Source: Debaryomyces hansenii CBS767 (lineage: Eukaryota > Ascomycota > Pichiomycetes > Serinales > Debaryomycetaceae). From it: DNA of 64,000 nucleotides. The first letter of the stretch is position 1, and every line of letters starts with the position of its first letter. Of the stretch, positions 18,209 to 27,855 are shown piece by piece. The stretch lies in the NCBI RefSeq assembly GCF_000006445.2, contig NC_006049.2, forward strand, positions 1,364,001 through 1,428,000, read 5' to 3'. The position numbers were made by a program, and so were the translations under genes. Under the pieces are notes generated by a model. It saw nothing but the letters and a program-made list of their open reading frames with translations. It was not told the origin of the DNA and ran no database searches.

Positions 18209-19603
18209 TTATATATGTTCGTCCATTCTCTGAAAATATCTCTTGCATTCTTCTGCCATGCCATTAGGTAAACTAAAAACTGGATTTATACCATTTGTAT
18301 GAGAATCGTCTTCATTGATCTTTTCATGATCAATCAGATATGCAAATGCGTCAGATTCTGTCTTTTCAGTTGGGGAGAACAGAAAATGATGTTCAGTTAT
18401 ACTGAGACCACATATGGTATAATTTGTGTGATAGAAGTCAACTGATTTTCCGGGTTTATCTTTAAATCCACCAGTTTCAATATTTTGACAGCAGTTCAAA
18501 ATGTAGCACTTTAATGCATCTCTGTCGAATATTGTTTTAGTATTGGTTATCAATTCAATCATAGGGTAGATAGCACCTATCCAAAAACTGTAGCACGCAT
18601 CAACTAATTTATTCGTACGCCCCGATAGCCCACCTTCCAATTGGTATTGTCTCATTACACACCATCTTATTAACAAATGAACATCAATTTGGTTATTGAT
18701 TTGTTGTAAGAAATCTCCATTCATAGGATTTAATAATAAAAAGTAACTGGCCATTCCGCAAAACGTATAGCCACCATGTGCTTCAGTATTTGGAACACCT
18801 GCAAAACCACCTTCAAAAGTCTGACACAGATTTAACCACTGCAAGGTACCTTCACACAAATCTGTGGTTAAAATGTTTAACAATGATGCAACAACTAGAA
18901 CACAATAAGTTGATCTAGTATCACTTTCTCCATTTTGGTGCATTATAAAAGAACCATTTGGCATTTTCAAACTTAAAAACCATTTATACAAATTAGGTCT
19001 AATTTTATTCAATAGTTCATAATCCTCAACTAGGACAAGCGCCAAAATAGATGCATAAGTTGCAGCAGCATGCCCAATTTGATTGGCACCTCCAGCAATT
19101 CCACCTGAGCCTTCATCAATAACGTTCCGACAAATTTTGTTGGACACAAGATCACGAATCTTAGCATCTTTAAGTCTTCCATTAATAATGCTGTACGAGT
19201 TAATCAACCAAAATAATAACCAACCATGGTTTGCATCTAGAGATTTATAATAATATGGCAAAGGATCTGTTAATGATTTCATAATATACTTATTGTGCTC
19301 TGTAATGCAAAAAGGCCTGTTGTGAACTTCATTCGTGCTGGATTGAATCAAGCCCCTGTATATTGAGTTAATTGATAGCTGTACCTGGATTTGTGCTTCT
19401 GTAGTTACTGAAGGATATTCATCAGTAATCACTGGAGTTGTAGCTAACATCATATTTAAAAGAGGGTATATATTTGGCTTTTCAATATCCTCAAAATCGG
19501 AATCGGATTCATAGTCCGAATTTATAGTAGAAATCTTCTTCTTGCCTAGGAGTTCCAACAAATACGACAATTTCTCGCTATTTATATCATCTTTACCAGA
19601 CAT
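18209..19603 (-). CDS. RAM1: RAM1, protein farnesyltransferase beta subunit
   Basis: 464 residues. Ram1 pairs with Ram2 to attach farnesyl to CAAX proteins such as Ras and a-factor. It shows the prenyltransferase alpha-alpha barrel repeats: GGIAGGANQIGHAA, GSFIMHQNGESDTRSTYC, GGFAGVPNTEAHGGYTFCG and GGLSGRTNKLVDACYSFW. The zinc ligands are visible: Asp and Cys in DACYSFW, and His in FYHTNYTICGLS. The N-terminal 60 residues are variable and acidic. Length is near the yeast enzyme (431). In S. cerevisiae RAM1 (YDL090C) lies between UBX3 and NUR1, in the same orientation as here. Confidence 0.96.
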   Translation of the reverse strand: MSGKDDINSEKLSYLLELLGKKKISTINSDYESDSDFEDIEKPNIYPLLNMMLATTPVITDEYPSVTTEAQIQVQLSINSIYRGLIQSSTNEVHNRPFCITEHNKYIMKSLTDPLPYYYKSLDANHGWLLFWLINSYSIINGRLKDAKIRDLVSNKICRNVIDEGSGGIAGGANQIGHAAATYASILALVLVEDYELLNKIRPNLYKWFLSLKMPNGSFIMHQNGESDTRSTYCVLVVASLLNILTTDLCEGTLQWLNLCQTFEGGFAGVPNTEAHGGYTFCGMASYFLLLNPMNGDFLQQINNQIDVHLLIRWCVMRQYQLEGGLSGRTNKLVDACYSFWIGAIYPMIELITNTKTIFDRDALKCYILNCCQNIETGGFKDKPGKSVDFYHTNYTICGLSITEHHFLFSPTEKTESDAFAYLIDHEKINEDDSHTNGINPVFSLPNGMAEECKRYFQRMDEHI

Positions 19604-19669
19604 TTCCCGTCTCTTTTCATATTTTCATTAGATGTATCAGAATATTTCTTATTAAGATAGTTACAATAA

Positions 19670-19677
19670 TCACGTGA
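19670..19677. promoter_or_regulatory. CACGTG palindrome upstream of RAM1
   Basis: TCACGTGA, within the 10-bp palindrome 19669-19678, lies 67 bp before the RAM1 start. The surrounding 13 bp are identical to the copy before FZO1. Confidence 0.5.
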
Positions 19678-19843
19678 TACGACGATGCAACATTTACTGA
19701 CTAGAATTTGTCGCTACTTGTAGTAATATGCTACTGAAAATTTAAACTAAACGTTAATACTATACAAGTATGTTATAGAGTAATATTATTGGAGGTTATG
19801 TATTTACAACTCTATTTCATTTCATAAATGAGGCCATTGTAGC

Positions 19844-21823
19844 TCAAATAAGGTTGCGTACAACATAGTTTAGAATGAATTCATAGCAAAAGATGAACTG
19901 GTCTAAATTCTGTACCATTGATATTCTTTGCGTTCTTTGGTATTGAACAGCTTTATATATTAAATCGTTGTCCATCCACGGATCTAGATCACCTCTCTTG
20001 AAATTATTGAAACAATCAAGTGCCATATCCAATGTGATAAAACACCCAGTTCTACCACATCCTGCCAGACAATGAACTAAAGCTTGTTCATTTAAATTTT
20101 CGGTTTTGATTATTTTTTTCTTATAGTCTATCAATTTTAGAATAGAATCAAATGAAGAAGGCACACCAAAATCAGGCCAGTCTTTATATTCTAAATGGTA
20201 AACAGATCTAACTTTATCATCTTTAGCAAGAGTTAATTTTCTGATGTTGAAATCTTGCTCAATAAGTTCATTGTTCGTAATTTTAATACCAGACCTTTTA
20301 AATTCCTGGTCGTCAAAGTATTTTCTATCCTGACCAACCAAGTTTGCTGGTAACTGGATATTTAGGCAAATTATTATATTAATTCGATTAGACCATATAG
20401 TTTTCCAAAAGTCTTCGTACGTAGCTTGCAATGGATTTTGCGTTGCAATGTATTTGAAGTTTGATATTTTAGGGAAACTAATATAATTGGCATTAAAATA
20501 GTCATCATAATCATCTAGTTTCAAAGGGTTTGGCGATTTGATCAACTTAACGCGAGAATGTTCATAAGGCCAAATATTATTATATCTATTCTTGAAACCG
20601 TATTCAATTCCCTTCGGAATTTTGTAATACGTATTGTCACATCCTGGACACAATGCACTGGGAGAACATATATTAGGAACATGATTATCGGGACAATGAT
20701 TTGTAATTGCCGTTCTTAATCTAGCCTGCTCTGATTTTTCGATTTTGTTAAATTTGAAGTTTATAGTTTTTAGTATGTCTTTAGTATAACTCGACGAGTT
20801 TCTATTCTTTGTGAAAAATTGTAACCAAACCGGAAGCTTTTCAGATTCATGCTTTGAAATATCGGGAAGTCTGAAATTATAATGATAGCTGTCTAAATTG
20901 TCATTAATATCGTTATCATTATCATTATCATTATAATTTGAGTTATCTTCAGTGGCACTTATACTTAGCTTCGGTAAGTTATTCTTTTTGATGTTTGAAA
21001 GGAATTTTTGGTTTGGTGGGGTACATGAGGGTAATTGGAACCCTGACAAATTACTCAGCTGTTTGACATTCGGTGAAGCTGCATTAAAAGAGGTCGATGA
21101 AGCACTTTCCATGAAGCTTGCCAGCTTGCTCACATCTGTGAAACCTTTATTTAAGAAGTAAATATCAAAAGTTCTTGAACCGTCCTGGTTGTACCAGCGG
21201 AATTTCATACACGTTTTATATAACAGGAATGATGTGTGACTATCGCAGCTATCAGAATCATACACCAACACTTTCATTGGTGCACTGGAATTATTAGAAG
21301 TGATCTTCAGTAGAGTCAAATCCTTTAGATTCAAAGGCATGCTGGTGGAGTTCAACATTTGTGGGATATTGAAAGAATTTCTCTTAAGAAGCGTAGTTGG
21401 GACACACATATTAATTGCTCCTTTGATTCTCGATACGGAATACATATTGAATGGTCTAGTATCAAAAATTATCAACTCCTCCTCCTTTAACAACGACTCT
21501 AATTGATCCGGTTCCACTCGATGAATATCTTCCGGTAAATCTTCGAAATGCAGTTTATTTGTGGGTGAAATCGAAGGAACTCCTGTTGGCTTATAAGCAG
21601 ATATCCATCGTGTCTGGTTGTTACCGTTCGGCAAGTCGAATTGCAGAATTCTACTACCCATATTTGTCGTATCTCTTTTCTCTTTATTTACAGTATTTCC
21701 TTTATTCTTTACGGAGGATGTGTCTGGTATAATGTTTATGGCCGAATTTTCATTCAGAAAGTAGCATGGCTGGTTGTTATTGGGACTGTTATCATTTGAA
21801 TTGGATAAGAATGTAGTAGTCAT
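19844..21823 (-). CDS. PTP2/PTP3-type tyrosine phosphatase with rhodanese-like domain
   Basis: 659 residues. The N-terminal third holds a rhodanese/CH2 domain (about 95-235; IIFDTRPFNMYSVSRIKGAINM), which in Ptp2/Ptp3 docks MAP kinases. The C-terminal half is a classical PTP domain: KNRYNNIWPYEHSRV, NANYISFP, the WPD loop KDWPDFGVPSS and the P-loop H584-C585 to R591-T592. Residue 586 is encoded by CTG (20066-20068); the family has Ser here, so CTG is probably read as Ser. Such enzymes dephosphorylate Hog1, Fus3 and Slt2 orthologues. I cannot tell PTP2 from PTP3. An Asn-Asp repeat (ATTATC units, 20911-20934) lies between the domains. Confidence 0.88.
   Translation of the reverse strand: MTTTFLSNSNDNSPNNNQPCYFLNENSAINIIPDTSSVKNKGNTVNKEKRDTTNMGSRILQFDLPNGNNQTRWISAYKPTGVPSISPTNKLHFEDLPEDIHRVEPDQLESLLKEEELIIFDTRPFNMYSVSRIKGAINMCVPTTLLKRNSFNIPQMLNSTSMPLNLKDLTLLKITSNNSSAPMKVLVYDSDSCDSHTSFLLYKTCMKFRWYNQDGSRTFDIYFLNKGFTDVSKLASFMESASSTSFNAASPNVKQLSNLSGFQLPSCTPPNQKFLSNIKKNNLPKLSISATEDNSNYNDNDNDNDINDNLDSYHYNFRLPDISKHESEKLPVWLQFFTKNRNSSSYTKDILKTINFKFNKIEKSEQARLRTAITNHCPDNHVPNICSPSALCPGCDNTYYKIPKGIEYGFKNRYNNIWPYEHSRVKLIKSPNPLKLDDYDDYFNANYISFPKISNFKYIATQNPLQATYEDFWKTIWSNRINIIICLNIQLPANLVGQDRKYFDDQEFKRSGIKITNNELIEQDFNIRKLTLAKDDKVRSVYHLEYKDWPDFGVPSSFDSILKLIDYKKKIIKTENLNEQALVHCLAGCGRTGCFITLDMALDCFNNFKRGDLDPWMDNDLIYKAVQYQRTQRISMVQNLDQFIFCYEFILNYVVRNLI
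20911..20934. repeat. ATTATC tandem repeat inside the phosphatase gene
   Basis: Four hexamer units coding Asn-Asp repeats in the linker between the rhodanese-like and PTP domains, a region without conserved structure. Confidence 0.6.
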
Positions 21824-22562
21824 AAGTATGTTTACACTCTACTAGAATGTAATCTCTATATTATTTATACCCCTTACACACTATATTGTATATGAATTTT
21901 ATAATGTATATTTATAAGAAAACGATGTTAAATATTCGACTATGTTGCAATGTTTATGACCTTCTTTGGGGCGCTTCCAGAAATCAGCAATGATGTCATA
22001 ATCCGCGAGATACATAATTCTAGACTTCATATGGAATCTAAAATTTATTCTGTGCACTAATCTGTCTGCGATTTCAAGCCATTTCAAAAATGGTACATAT
22101 TATGGCACTATTTGGAAGATCATACCTTTTATAGAGACGGCTGGATTATAATAGTGGTAACGTATTCTAATATAAAAATTGTTAATATATACTACGGTAG
22201 GCTATCTTATAGATGTCATATTGAATGCAAAGCAAGCGAACACAACATCACTAACCATAACTTTTTTGTCTGGCAAGGTAGCTAAGATATCAAAATAGAA
22301 GTCATAGTAATTCATTTATGTACCTCCTGGTAAACTTTTGGAGTATATCCTATTGCTTGTTCCATACTTCCAGGAGACATAAAATATTCTCCAAAGGTGC
22401 AGTTACGTAACAAGCGATACTTGAGCATTACATAATCTAACTATAAATAGAATTCAAATAATTTAACTTTTCCATACAAATAAATTGGTCTAATTGTATA
22501 TGAGGTCTATTGTGAAGTTTTAACGAAAGTGCTTTGTATAAACGTTAATATTACGCGAAACA
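21824..22562. other. 739-bp intergenic region without a convincing gene
   Basis: The largest empty stretch of the window, between the PTP start and the 3' end of the coiled-coil gene. No frame over 45 codons from an ATG looks real. At 22321-22397 there are two interleaved inverted repeats (CTCCTGG 22324-22330 with CCAGGAG 22370-22376; CTTTTGGAG 22335-22343 with CTCCAAAGG 22389-22397, one mismatch) that could form a pseudoknot. No tRNA or LTR seen. Confidence 0.5.
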
Positions 22563-23669
22563 TCAATCATTATTCAACAATTGAACTATCTGGTGCTTAA
22601 AGTTAATTTCATTTTTGCATATATTTTGTACCCTAATAACGAACATAACCATCTTGATCAAGACTCTAAATTTCATTTTTGCATCACATGCAGAGAGGTT
22701 TGTGTTCTGAGTAAAGAAGTTATCTTTCGGAGATTGGGAAATTAGGCGAATGGTAGTTGAATCTAACAAAGATTCGGTATCATCCCGAGTGGAAGTCTCC
22801 TTCAGAATGGTTGTTGTGAGGAAGCTGTTTATCAGACGAAGACGATCGATTCTGTCGTTAGCGGAGTTATTTGACTTTTTGTACATAATTAGCTTTATTG
22901 TTAAGTCTTTTATGGTAGCTTGACACTTCGCAATATCTGCATCATATGTTTGGTTTTGTTCCATTAGTACGCTTTTTTGCTCTGATAATTCGTGCAATTT
23001 AGATTTGAGTCTAATGATTTCTTCATTTCTGTTTTGGCTTGAAGCCAGTCTTGAATCGATTTCGAGTTTGCGAAGATGTTTATTTTGGTCTCTTTCAATT
23101 TGTAATTGATGCTTATATTCGTGGCTGTGGTCAATCAATTGGCGATTTTCTTGTTGTAAAGTTTTGACTTTGTTTTGTAAGACTGATAGCATTTCATCTT
23201 TTTCATTGAGCTTATTCAATAATAAGTTTTCTTTCTTTTTCAATTCCAATTTATCGTATTGATCGTTGAGTTGGATTTCTTTCAATTTATCGCTAATCTT
23301 AGAATCATCATGTCTTATTGGTAGCTGATAGTCAGTGTTTTTTATCTCATTTATATTCTCTTTGAATTTGTTATAATACTCCCTATGTGCTCGTTTGATG
23401 TTCGATACACCATCCCCCTTATGTGCTTGATTAAACTCATCGTGTTGGTCATTTATAAATGCTCTTTTTATTTCCGGTTCATTCCTCGATGCGTTATTGG
23501 TTTCTGTAGGTGCTTTCAGTCGATTATTTGTAGATTTGATTGGGGCCATAACCTGCTTGAGTATATTTATTTCCGTATTATCTTCGTCGTTTATTAAATC
23601 ATTTAAATGGTTTCTGAATACAGTATTCTTTTTTTTTAGCTGTTCAATCGTATCATCATATCTATTCAT
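22563..23669 (-). CDS. coiled-coil protein of unknown function
   Basis: 368 residues from an ATG. I do not recognise the family. Residues about 120-275 are a long, highly charged coiled coil (for example DKLELKKKENLLLNKLNEKD and the following LQNKVKTLQQENRQL heptads). The first 110 residues are hydrophilic and probably disordered. The C-terminal 45 are more hydrophobic and basic (MKFRVLIKMVMFVIRVQNICKN), perhaps a small helical domain. This plan is common in spindle-pole, kinetochore and cytoskeletal proteins, but that is only a guess. It diverges from NUR1 across 144 bp holding a T run near 23730. Confidence 0.7.
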   Translation of the reverse strand: MNRYDDTIEQLKKKNTVFRNHLNDLINDEDNTEINILKQVMAPIKSTNNRLKAPTETNNASRNEPEIKRAFINDQHDEFNQAHKGDGVSNIKRAHREYYNKFKENINEIKNTDYQLPIRHDDSKISDKLKEIQLNDQYDKLELKKKENLLLNKLNEKDEMLSVLQNKVKTLQQENRQLIDHSHEYKHQLQIERDQNKHLRKLEIDSRLASSQNRNEEIIRLKSKLHELSEQKSVLMEQNQTYDADIAKCQATIKDLTIKLIMYKKSNNSANDRIDRLRLINSFLTTTILKETSTRDDTESLLDSTTIRLISQSPKDNFFTQNTNLSACDAKMKFRVLIKMVMFVIRVQNICKNEINFKHQIVQLLNND

Positions 23670-23813
23670 CTTATATGAAGCGTTCGTCTATGTTAATGAT
23701 ATAAATTTCGATACTTTGTACTCACTAGTTTTTTTTTTTGTTTACATGCGCGTAGATCAAAACAAACATCAGGATTATAATCACTAACACAATTTATCAA
23801 CCACTATGGAATT

Positions 23814-25448
23814 ATGATTAAACGAAAACCAATAGTAAGGAAACAGCCATTCATAAACAAAATAAAATCATTCCCTTTCGATTTCTTTCTATGGTTAAAT
23901 GAAATAAGATTATCGATTGAATGGGATAATTATTGCGATTCAATTGCAATTCCTTTGAGTTGTTCTTTAACTTTAATATATTTGATATTGATTAGAATCA
24001 CGGTGTATTATGATTTGTCCTACAATAAGAGAGAGAATCCTTTATTTCAAGCAGATTATTATAATTATGAAAAAATTCGATCTCGAGCTGTCAGTGGCGA
24101 TCCAATCGAATTGAGTATTAATACGGAGGACTCTTGGTGGTATACTATTTTGAACTTTACTATCGCCTTTTTAGGTATCGTATCATTAAGTAATTTCATT
24201 TATGTTTTGTTCTCATTTAAGTACTATACACTATTATATTCCTCGATAACAGAAAAGCCGAAGAGTTTATCAGCAAGAAGATTGGTCCTTAAAAATGATA
24301 TCAACGATTCAATTTTTGATAAAATTTACAAATTTTTCTACAGCCATACAAACCAGGCTATAGAACTTTGTTCGGATGACGAAAGCTTTTACGATGAAGA
24401 CACTTTAAATGAGATCAACTTAATCGAAAAGGATATTTGGGAGTTAAAAGTGTGGAACCCTTCAAAGTTCTCGCTTTTCGTATTAACTAACTTTTCTCCA
24501 ATTTTGCTATTCATAATAAAGTTAGTATCTAAAGAATTGCCCGTTTGGAAAATTTTGTTCATTGCTCTTATCTTTAACGGTAATTTTTATTTCATTATAA
24601 CGCAACGATTCCTCGTCTTACTCCAAGATAAACAAATATTATATCAAGAGATGTTCCAAGAATATAACAATAAATTTGTTAAGCCGAAAACATCGGTTTT
24701 GAAAAAAGATGTGGTCGTTGATGCAACGTTTGGTCCCCATGCACCTTGTAATATGGTTGTACAGTCAGAGCAGAAGCCTCATTTACAAAATACTAGACTG
24801 AAAGTATTCATTACCCACAATATCCATGGGGAACCATTTAACAATATCACGATAGAAAAGAATAAGTCAATGTCTCCAGAAAGACAAGATCAGTTTCCAA
24901 GATCATTCAAGTACCAACAAGTAAAGAATAGTTATCGTGATTCGCCTGTTATGTCACGAAGTAGGAACGACTTATATCATCAGCTACGCCAACCAAATAC
25001 AGATCTAACGTACGATGAATCGAGATATGAGAACGAGAAAATTGAACGGGAAAGGGAATTGTTTAGAAGGAATTCTTTCAGACAAACTCCAAAGAACGAG
25101 GCACTTTTTGATCGAATTGAAGACTACAGTGATAACGAGGACAAACCTTGGTATACTATATCGACGCCGTACTCTCGGAAAAAGACCAATATGGATAATT
25201 CATTTCATCGATCAACACCTATGCATGAGAGTACTTTTGCAAGAGGGTTGCAATCACCCATTGGTAAACTAAAAAATAATATGTCACTAAATAGAAAAAC
25301 ATTATCTCCATCGAGAAGTCTGTATGACAGGTCCATATCTCCTCAACGTAGGACCCCAGGAACAGCAACTTGGGATTCAAGATCTCCCAGTCCAAGAAGA
25401 CTTTCCAGACCTTCAAGTCCGTCCAAACCAAAACCAAGGTGGCATTAA
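23814..25448 (+). CDS. NUR1: NUR1, nuclear rim protein
   Basis: 544 residues. Nur1 with Heh1/Src1 forms the CLIP complex at the inner nuclear membrane, tethering rDNA and silent chromatin. Membrane segments are visible near 47-65, 112-135, 222-238 and 245-265. The conserved motifs include SIEWDNYCDSIAIPLS early, WNPSKFSLFVLTNFSPILLF, and FITHNIHGEPFN just after the last span. The C-terminal 170 residues are basic, Ser/Pro/Arg-rich with SPSRS, SPQR and SPSPRR motifs, suited to regulation by phosphorylation. NUR1 (YDL089W) neighbours RAM1 and ASM4 in S. cerevisiae too. Convergent with NUP53 (49 bp). Confidence 0.88.
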   Translation: MIKRKPIVRKQPFINKIKSFPFDFFLWLNEIRLSIEWDNYCDSIAIPLSCSLTLIYLILIRITVYYDLSYNKRENPLFQADYYNYEKIRSRAVSGDPIELSINTEDSWWYTILNFTIAFLGIVSLSNFIYVLFSFKYYTLLYSSITEKPKSLSARRLVLKNDINDSIFDKIYKFFYSHTNQAIELCSDDESFYDEDTLNEINLIEKDIWELKVWNPSKFSLFVLTNFSPILLFIIKLVSKELPVWKILFIALIFNGNFYFIITQRFLVLLQDKQILYQEMFQEYNNKFVKPKTSVLKKDVVVDATFGPHAPCNMVVQSEQKPHLQNTRLKVFITHNIHGEPFNNITIEKNKSMSPERQDQFPRSFKYQQVKNSYRDSPVMSRSRNDLYHQLRQPNTDLTYDESRYENEKIERERELFRRNSFRQTPKNEALFDRIEDYSDNEDKPWYTISTPYSRKKTNMDNSFHRSTPMHESTFARGLQSPIGKLKNNMSLNRKTLSPSRSLYDRSISPQRRTPGTATWDSRSPSPRRLSRPSSPSKPKPRWH

Positions 25449-25497
25449 TCAGTTTATTATACAAATGAATATACATTTATTTATATATACGTATTAA

Positions 25498-26745
25498 TTA
25501 TAATTCGTTGAAGCCAAAAAAGTATCTGAAAATTTTACCTACAAATCCTAAATTCTCTTCTTTCTTCTTATCCGCTTCTGACTTCGTTGGATCGGTTGAG
25601 TTAGGTTGTAAGAATAACCCAGAACCGTCTCTAATGTCTAGTCTAGTAATATACGATCCTTGGATATCGTTGGACTCTCCAGTGACCGTATTATCGCCCT
25701 TCTTCGATTTATCGAATGAGCTTAATTGATACTCAAATCCACCTCCAATATCTTCACCTTCTTCTAATTTCCTTTTCTGTAATTTTTCTATAGCGTCTTT
25801 ACTAAATGGTATAACTCCAAGTAACACACCATTAAATACACATCCGTTTTCTTGCAACGCATCAATTGCTGACGCAGGATTATCAAAGGTGATCTTCACC
25901 CATGATCTTCCACTTAGAATGGGAACAATTTGATGCATTTTATTGGAGCCATTATTGGTTTGATAGTGCTTTAATAATGTATTCTTTTGCTTAGTGATTT
26001 CAAACTCTTCCAAAATACTTCCAAATTCTTGAAAATAGGAAATAACTTGATTCGCCATACTTTCGGGATATCCGAATATTAATATTGCAGACTCCCCATT
26101 TTGCAAAGGATTAGATTTAAGGTTCTCTTCATTAGTTTGTTCAGAATTGTTATTCAACGCATCATCTCTGTTAAATACGTTATTAAAATTTTTAGGATCC
26201 TTGTTGATAAAGGCATCCGCATGCTGGTTAGCTGGTTTGTTGAGAGAGATTAATACTTCGTCATTCAAGTCATAAATAGATCTCGACGGTGGTAAATCAT
26301 CATCATTATTATACAAAGGAAAATCATCAGTTAATGTATCATTGAGAGTCTTCTCATACTTGCTTATATCCCCTACACTAGTATCATACAAGCTTCCAAC
26401 ACTATTGGTACGGTCTATTGTTCCGCTTGAAGTTAATGCTTTTCTTTGAGATGTTCCAAATGACAATAAGTTGAATTGACTGGAATTATTAGATCCTAAT
26501 GCATCCTTTTTATCATCTGAGTCCTTCTTGGACGTTGAAGTGGAAGATATTTGAAACCCGGGTTTTCGTTTTGGTACCAAATGATTAGGAATGGTTCTTT
26601 TCTTAGGGTTCTGAAACCATGCGGGTTGGTTGTTGTTGTTGATGTTATTATTAGATGTTTGGTTGCTTATACTAGAAAGAGGCTGGCTAAAAAGATTACC
26701 AGCCGTTCCACTTGAAGTACTATTCTGGCCAAACAATGTCGACAT
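25498..26745 (-). CDS. ASM4: NUP53/ASM4 nucleoporin
   Basis: 415 residues. The N-terminal part is Ser/Asn-rich with a LFGQ motif and a basic segment PKKRTIPNHLVPKRK. The MPPN/RRM-like dimerisation domain lies at about 225-325 (ILIFGYPESMANQVISYFQEFGSI, SWVKITFDNPASAIDALQENG). The end FVGKIFRYFFGFNEL is an amphipathic helix that binds the nuclear membrane, as known for Nup53 and Nup59/Asm4. S. cerevisiae has two paralogues; the position beside NUR1 matches ASM4/NUP59 (YDL088C), though a single pre-duplication copy would serve both roles. Confidence 0.87.
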   Translation of the reverse strand: MSTLFGQNSTSSGTAGNLFSQPLSSISNQTSNNNINNNNQPAWFQNPKKRTIPNHLVPKRKPGFQISSTSTSKKDSDDKKDALGSNNSSQFNLLSFGTSQRKALTSSGTIDRTNSVGSLYDTSVGDISKYEKTLNDTLTDDFPLYNNDDDLPPSRSIYDLNDEVLISLNKPANQHADAFINKDPKNFNNVFNRDDALNNNSEQTNEENLKSNPLQNGESAILIFGYPESMANQVISYFQEFGSILEEFEITKQKNTLLKHYQTNNGSNKMHQIVPILSGRSWVKITFDNPASAIDALQENGCVFNGVLLGVIPFSKDAIEKLQKRKLEEGEDIGGGFEYQLSSFDKSKKGDNTVTGESNDIQGSYITRLDIRDGSGLFLQPNSTDPTKSEADKKKEENLGFVGKIFRYFFGFNEL

Positions 26746-26925
26746 TTCGTATGTAATTGATCAGTCTCGGAAACTGAAATAAAAGGCCCTTTTATCAAGC
26801 TAAGTTATTATTCAAAGTTTGATAAAAAAAATTGTCGTGCGTAAACGCCAATTATTTTAATCATCGCTATGACTTTTTTTTGAAATAGTATAATATTTAG
26901 GTTGATAATACTGGATAAGCCAAAT

Positions 26926-27792
26926 ATGATATTATCACCAGCAGAAAGATCTTACTTGTATGATTCTCTAACGCAGTCTACTCCTATTAGGCCAGATTCA
27001 AGATCGGATCATCAATTTCGTCCATTGGAAGCAAAAACTTCATTTTTACCTGCATCAAATGGATCTGCAAGAATAAGACTAATGGATGGAAGTGAATGTA
27101 TTGTAAGCGTTAAATCCAAGGTAGTATTAATATCACAAGAAAATAATTTAATAGAATGTGATATAGATGTTGCAGGTCATAGAGATGATTCTAATTTCGT
27201 TACCAATTTAAACTTCAACTTGACAAATTTGTTAAGTAAGAACTTTCCATTTCAATATTTAAGATTGACATCCAAATATACTTTTAAGCTTTTCATAGAT
27301 TGCATTGTGATAAGTCACTCATCTTATCCTTTAAGTTTGTTATCATTGACTTGCTATTTGGCATTGAAGACCACAAAATTACCGTTATTAGTCAGTGATG
27401 TGAATGACGAAGAGATCGAAGAACAGCCAACTTTTTCAGACGATTGGGATAATGCCCAATTATTATCCACAATGATTAAGGATGAGTCATTTAGTCCTCC
27501 TATATTCATTACTTTAGGTGTAATTGGTCAGAATTTAATTTTTGATCCAACGATAGAGGAAGAACAAGTACTTGAAAATGGTTTAATAGTCAGCTGGCAT
27601 AACAATAAGGTTATTGCTCCAGTTAGCAATATGAATTTAGCGGCTAATTCTAATAATGCTAATTATAAGGGATTGAACAATAAGATAATCATTAGAGGTA
27701 TATCTATGGTTAATAAATATTGTGGTGCTATTACACATGCGTTAGATACTTTAATAGAGCAGGATGACGAAAATGATGGAACAATTTTTTAA
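26926..27792 (+). CDS. RRP42: RRP42, exosome core subunit
   Basis: 288 residues from the first ATG (26926); a TTG lies in frame at 26902. Rrp42 is one of six RNase PH-like ring subunits of the exosome. The family start LSPAERSYLYDSLTQSTPIRPDSR is present, then NGSARIRLMDGSECIVSVKSKVV, FKLFIDCIVIS and ILGVIGQNLIFDPT-like strands and NGLIVSWHNNKV. As in other eukaryotes the phosphorolytic residues are degenerate. Convergent with TRM3 (63 bp), the same arrangement as YDL111C/YDL112W. Confidence 0.95.
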   Translation: MILSPAERSYLYDSLTQSTPIRPDSRSDHQFRPLEAKTSFLPASNGSARIRLMDGSECIVSVKSKVVLISQENNLIECDIDVAGHRDDSNFVTNLNFNLTNLLSKNFPFQYLRLTSKYTFKLFIDCIVISHSSYPLSLLSLTCYLALKTTKLPLLVSDVNDEEIEEQPTFSDDWDNAQLLSTMIKDESFSPPIFITLGVIGQNLIFDPTIEEEQVLENGLIVSWHNNKVIAPVSNMNLAANSNNANYKGLNNKIIIRGISMVNKYCGAITHALDTLIEQDDENDGTIF

Positions 27793-27855
27793 GTTATATG
27801 ACATATATATTGTATTATAGATTTTGAGTAAAGTTTCACTTTGTATTTGCTGTTT

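Noticed and set aside
21899..22087. 62-codon minus-strand frame in the largest gap
   Set aside because: It opens with TTG; the first ATG leaves 43 residues with no recognisable motif. Looks like chance.
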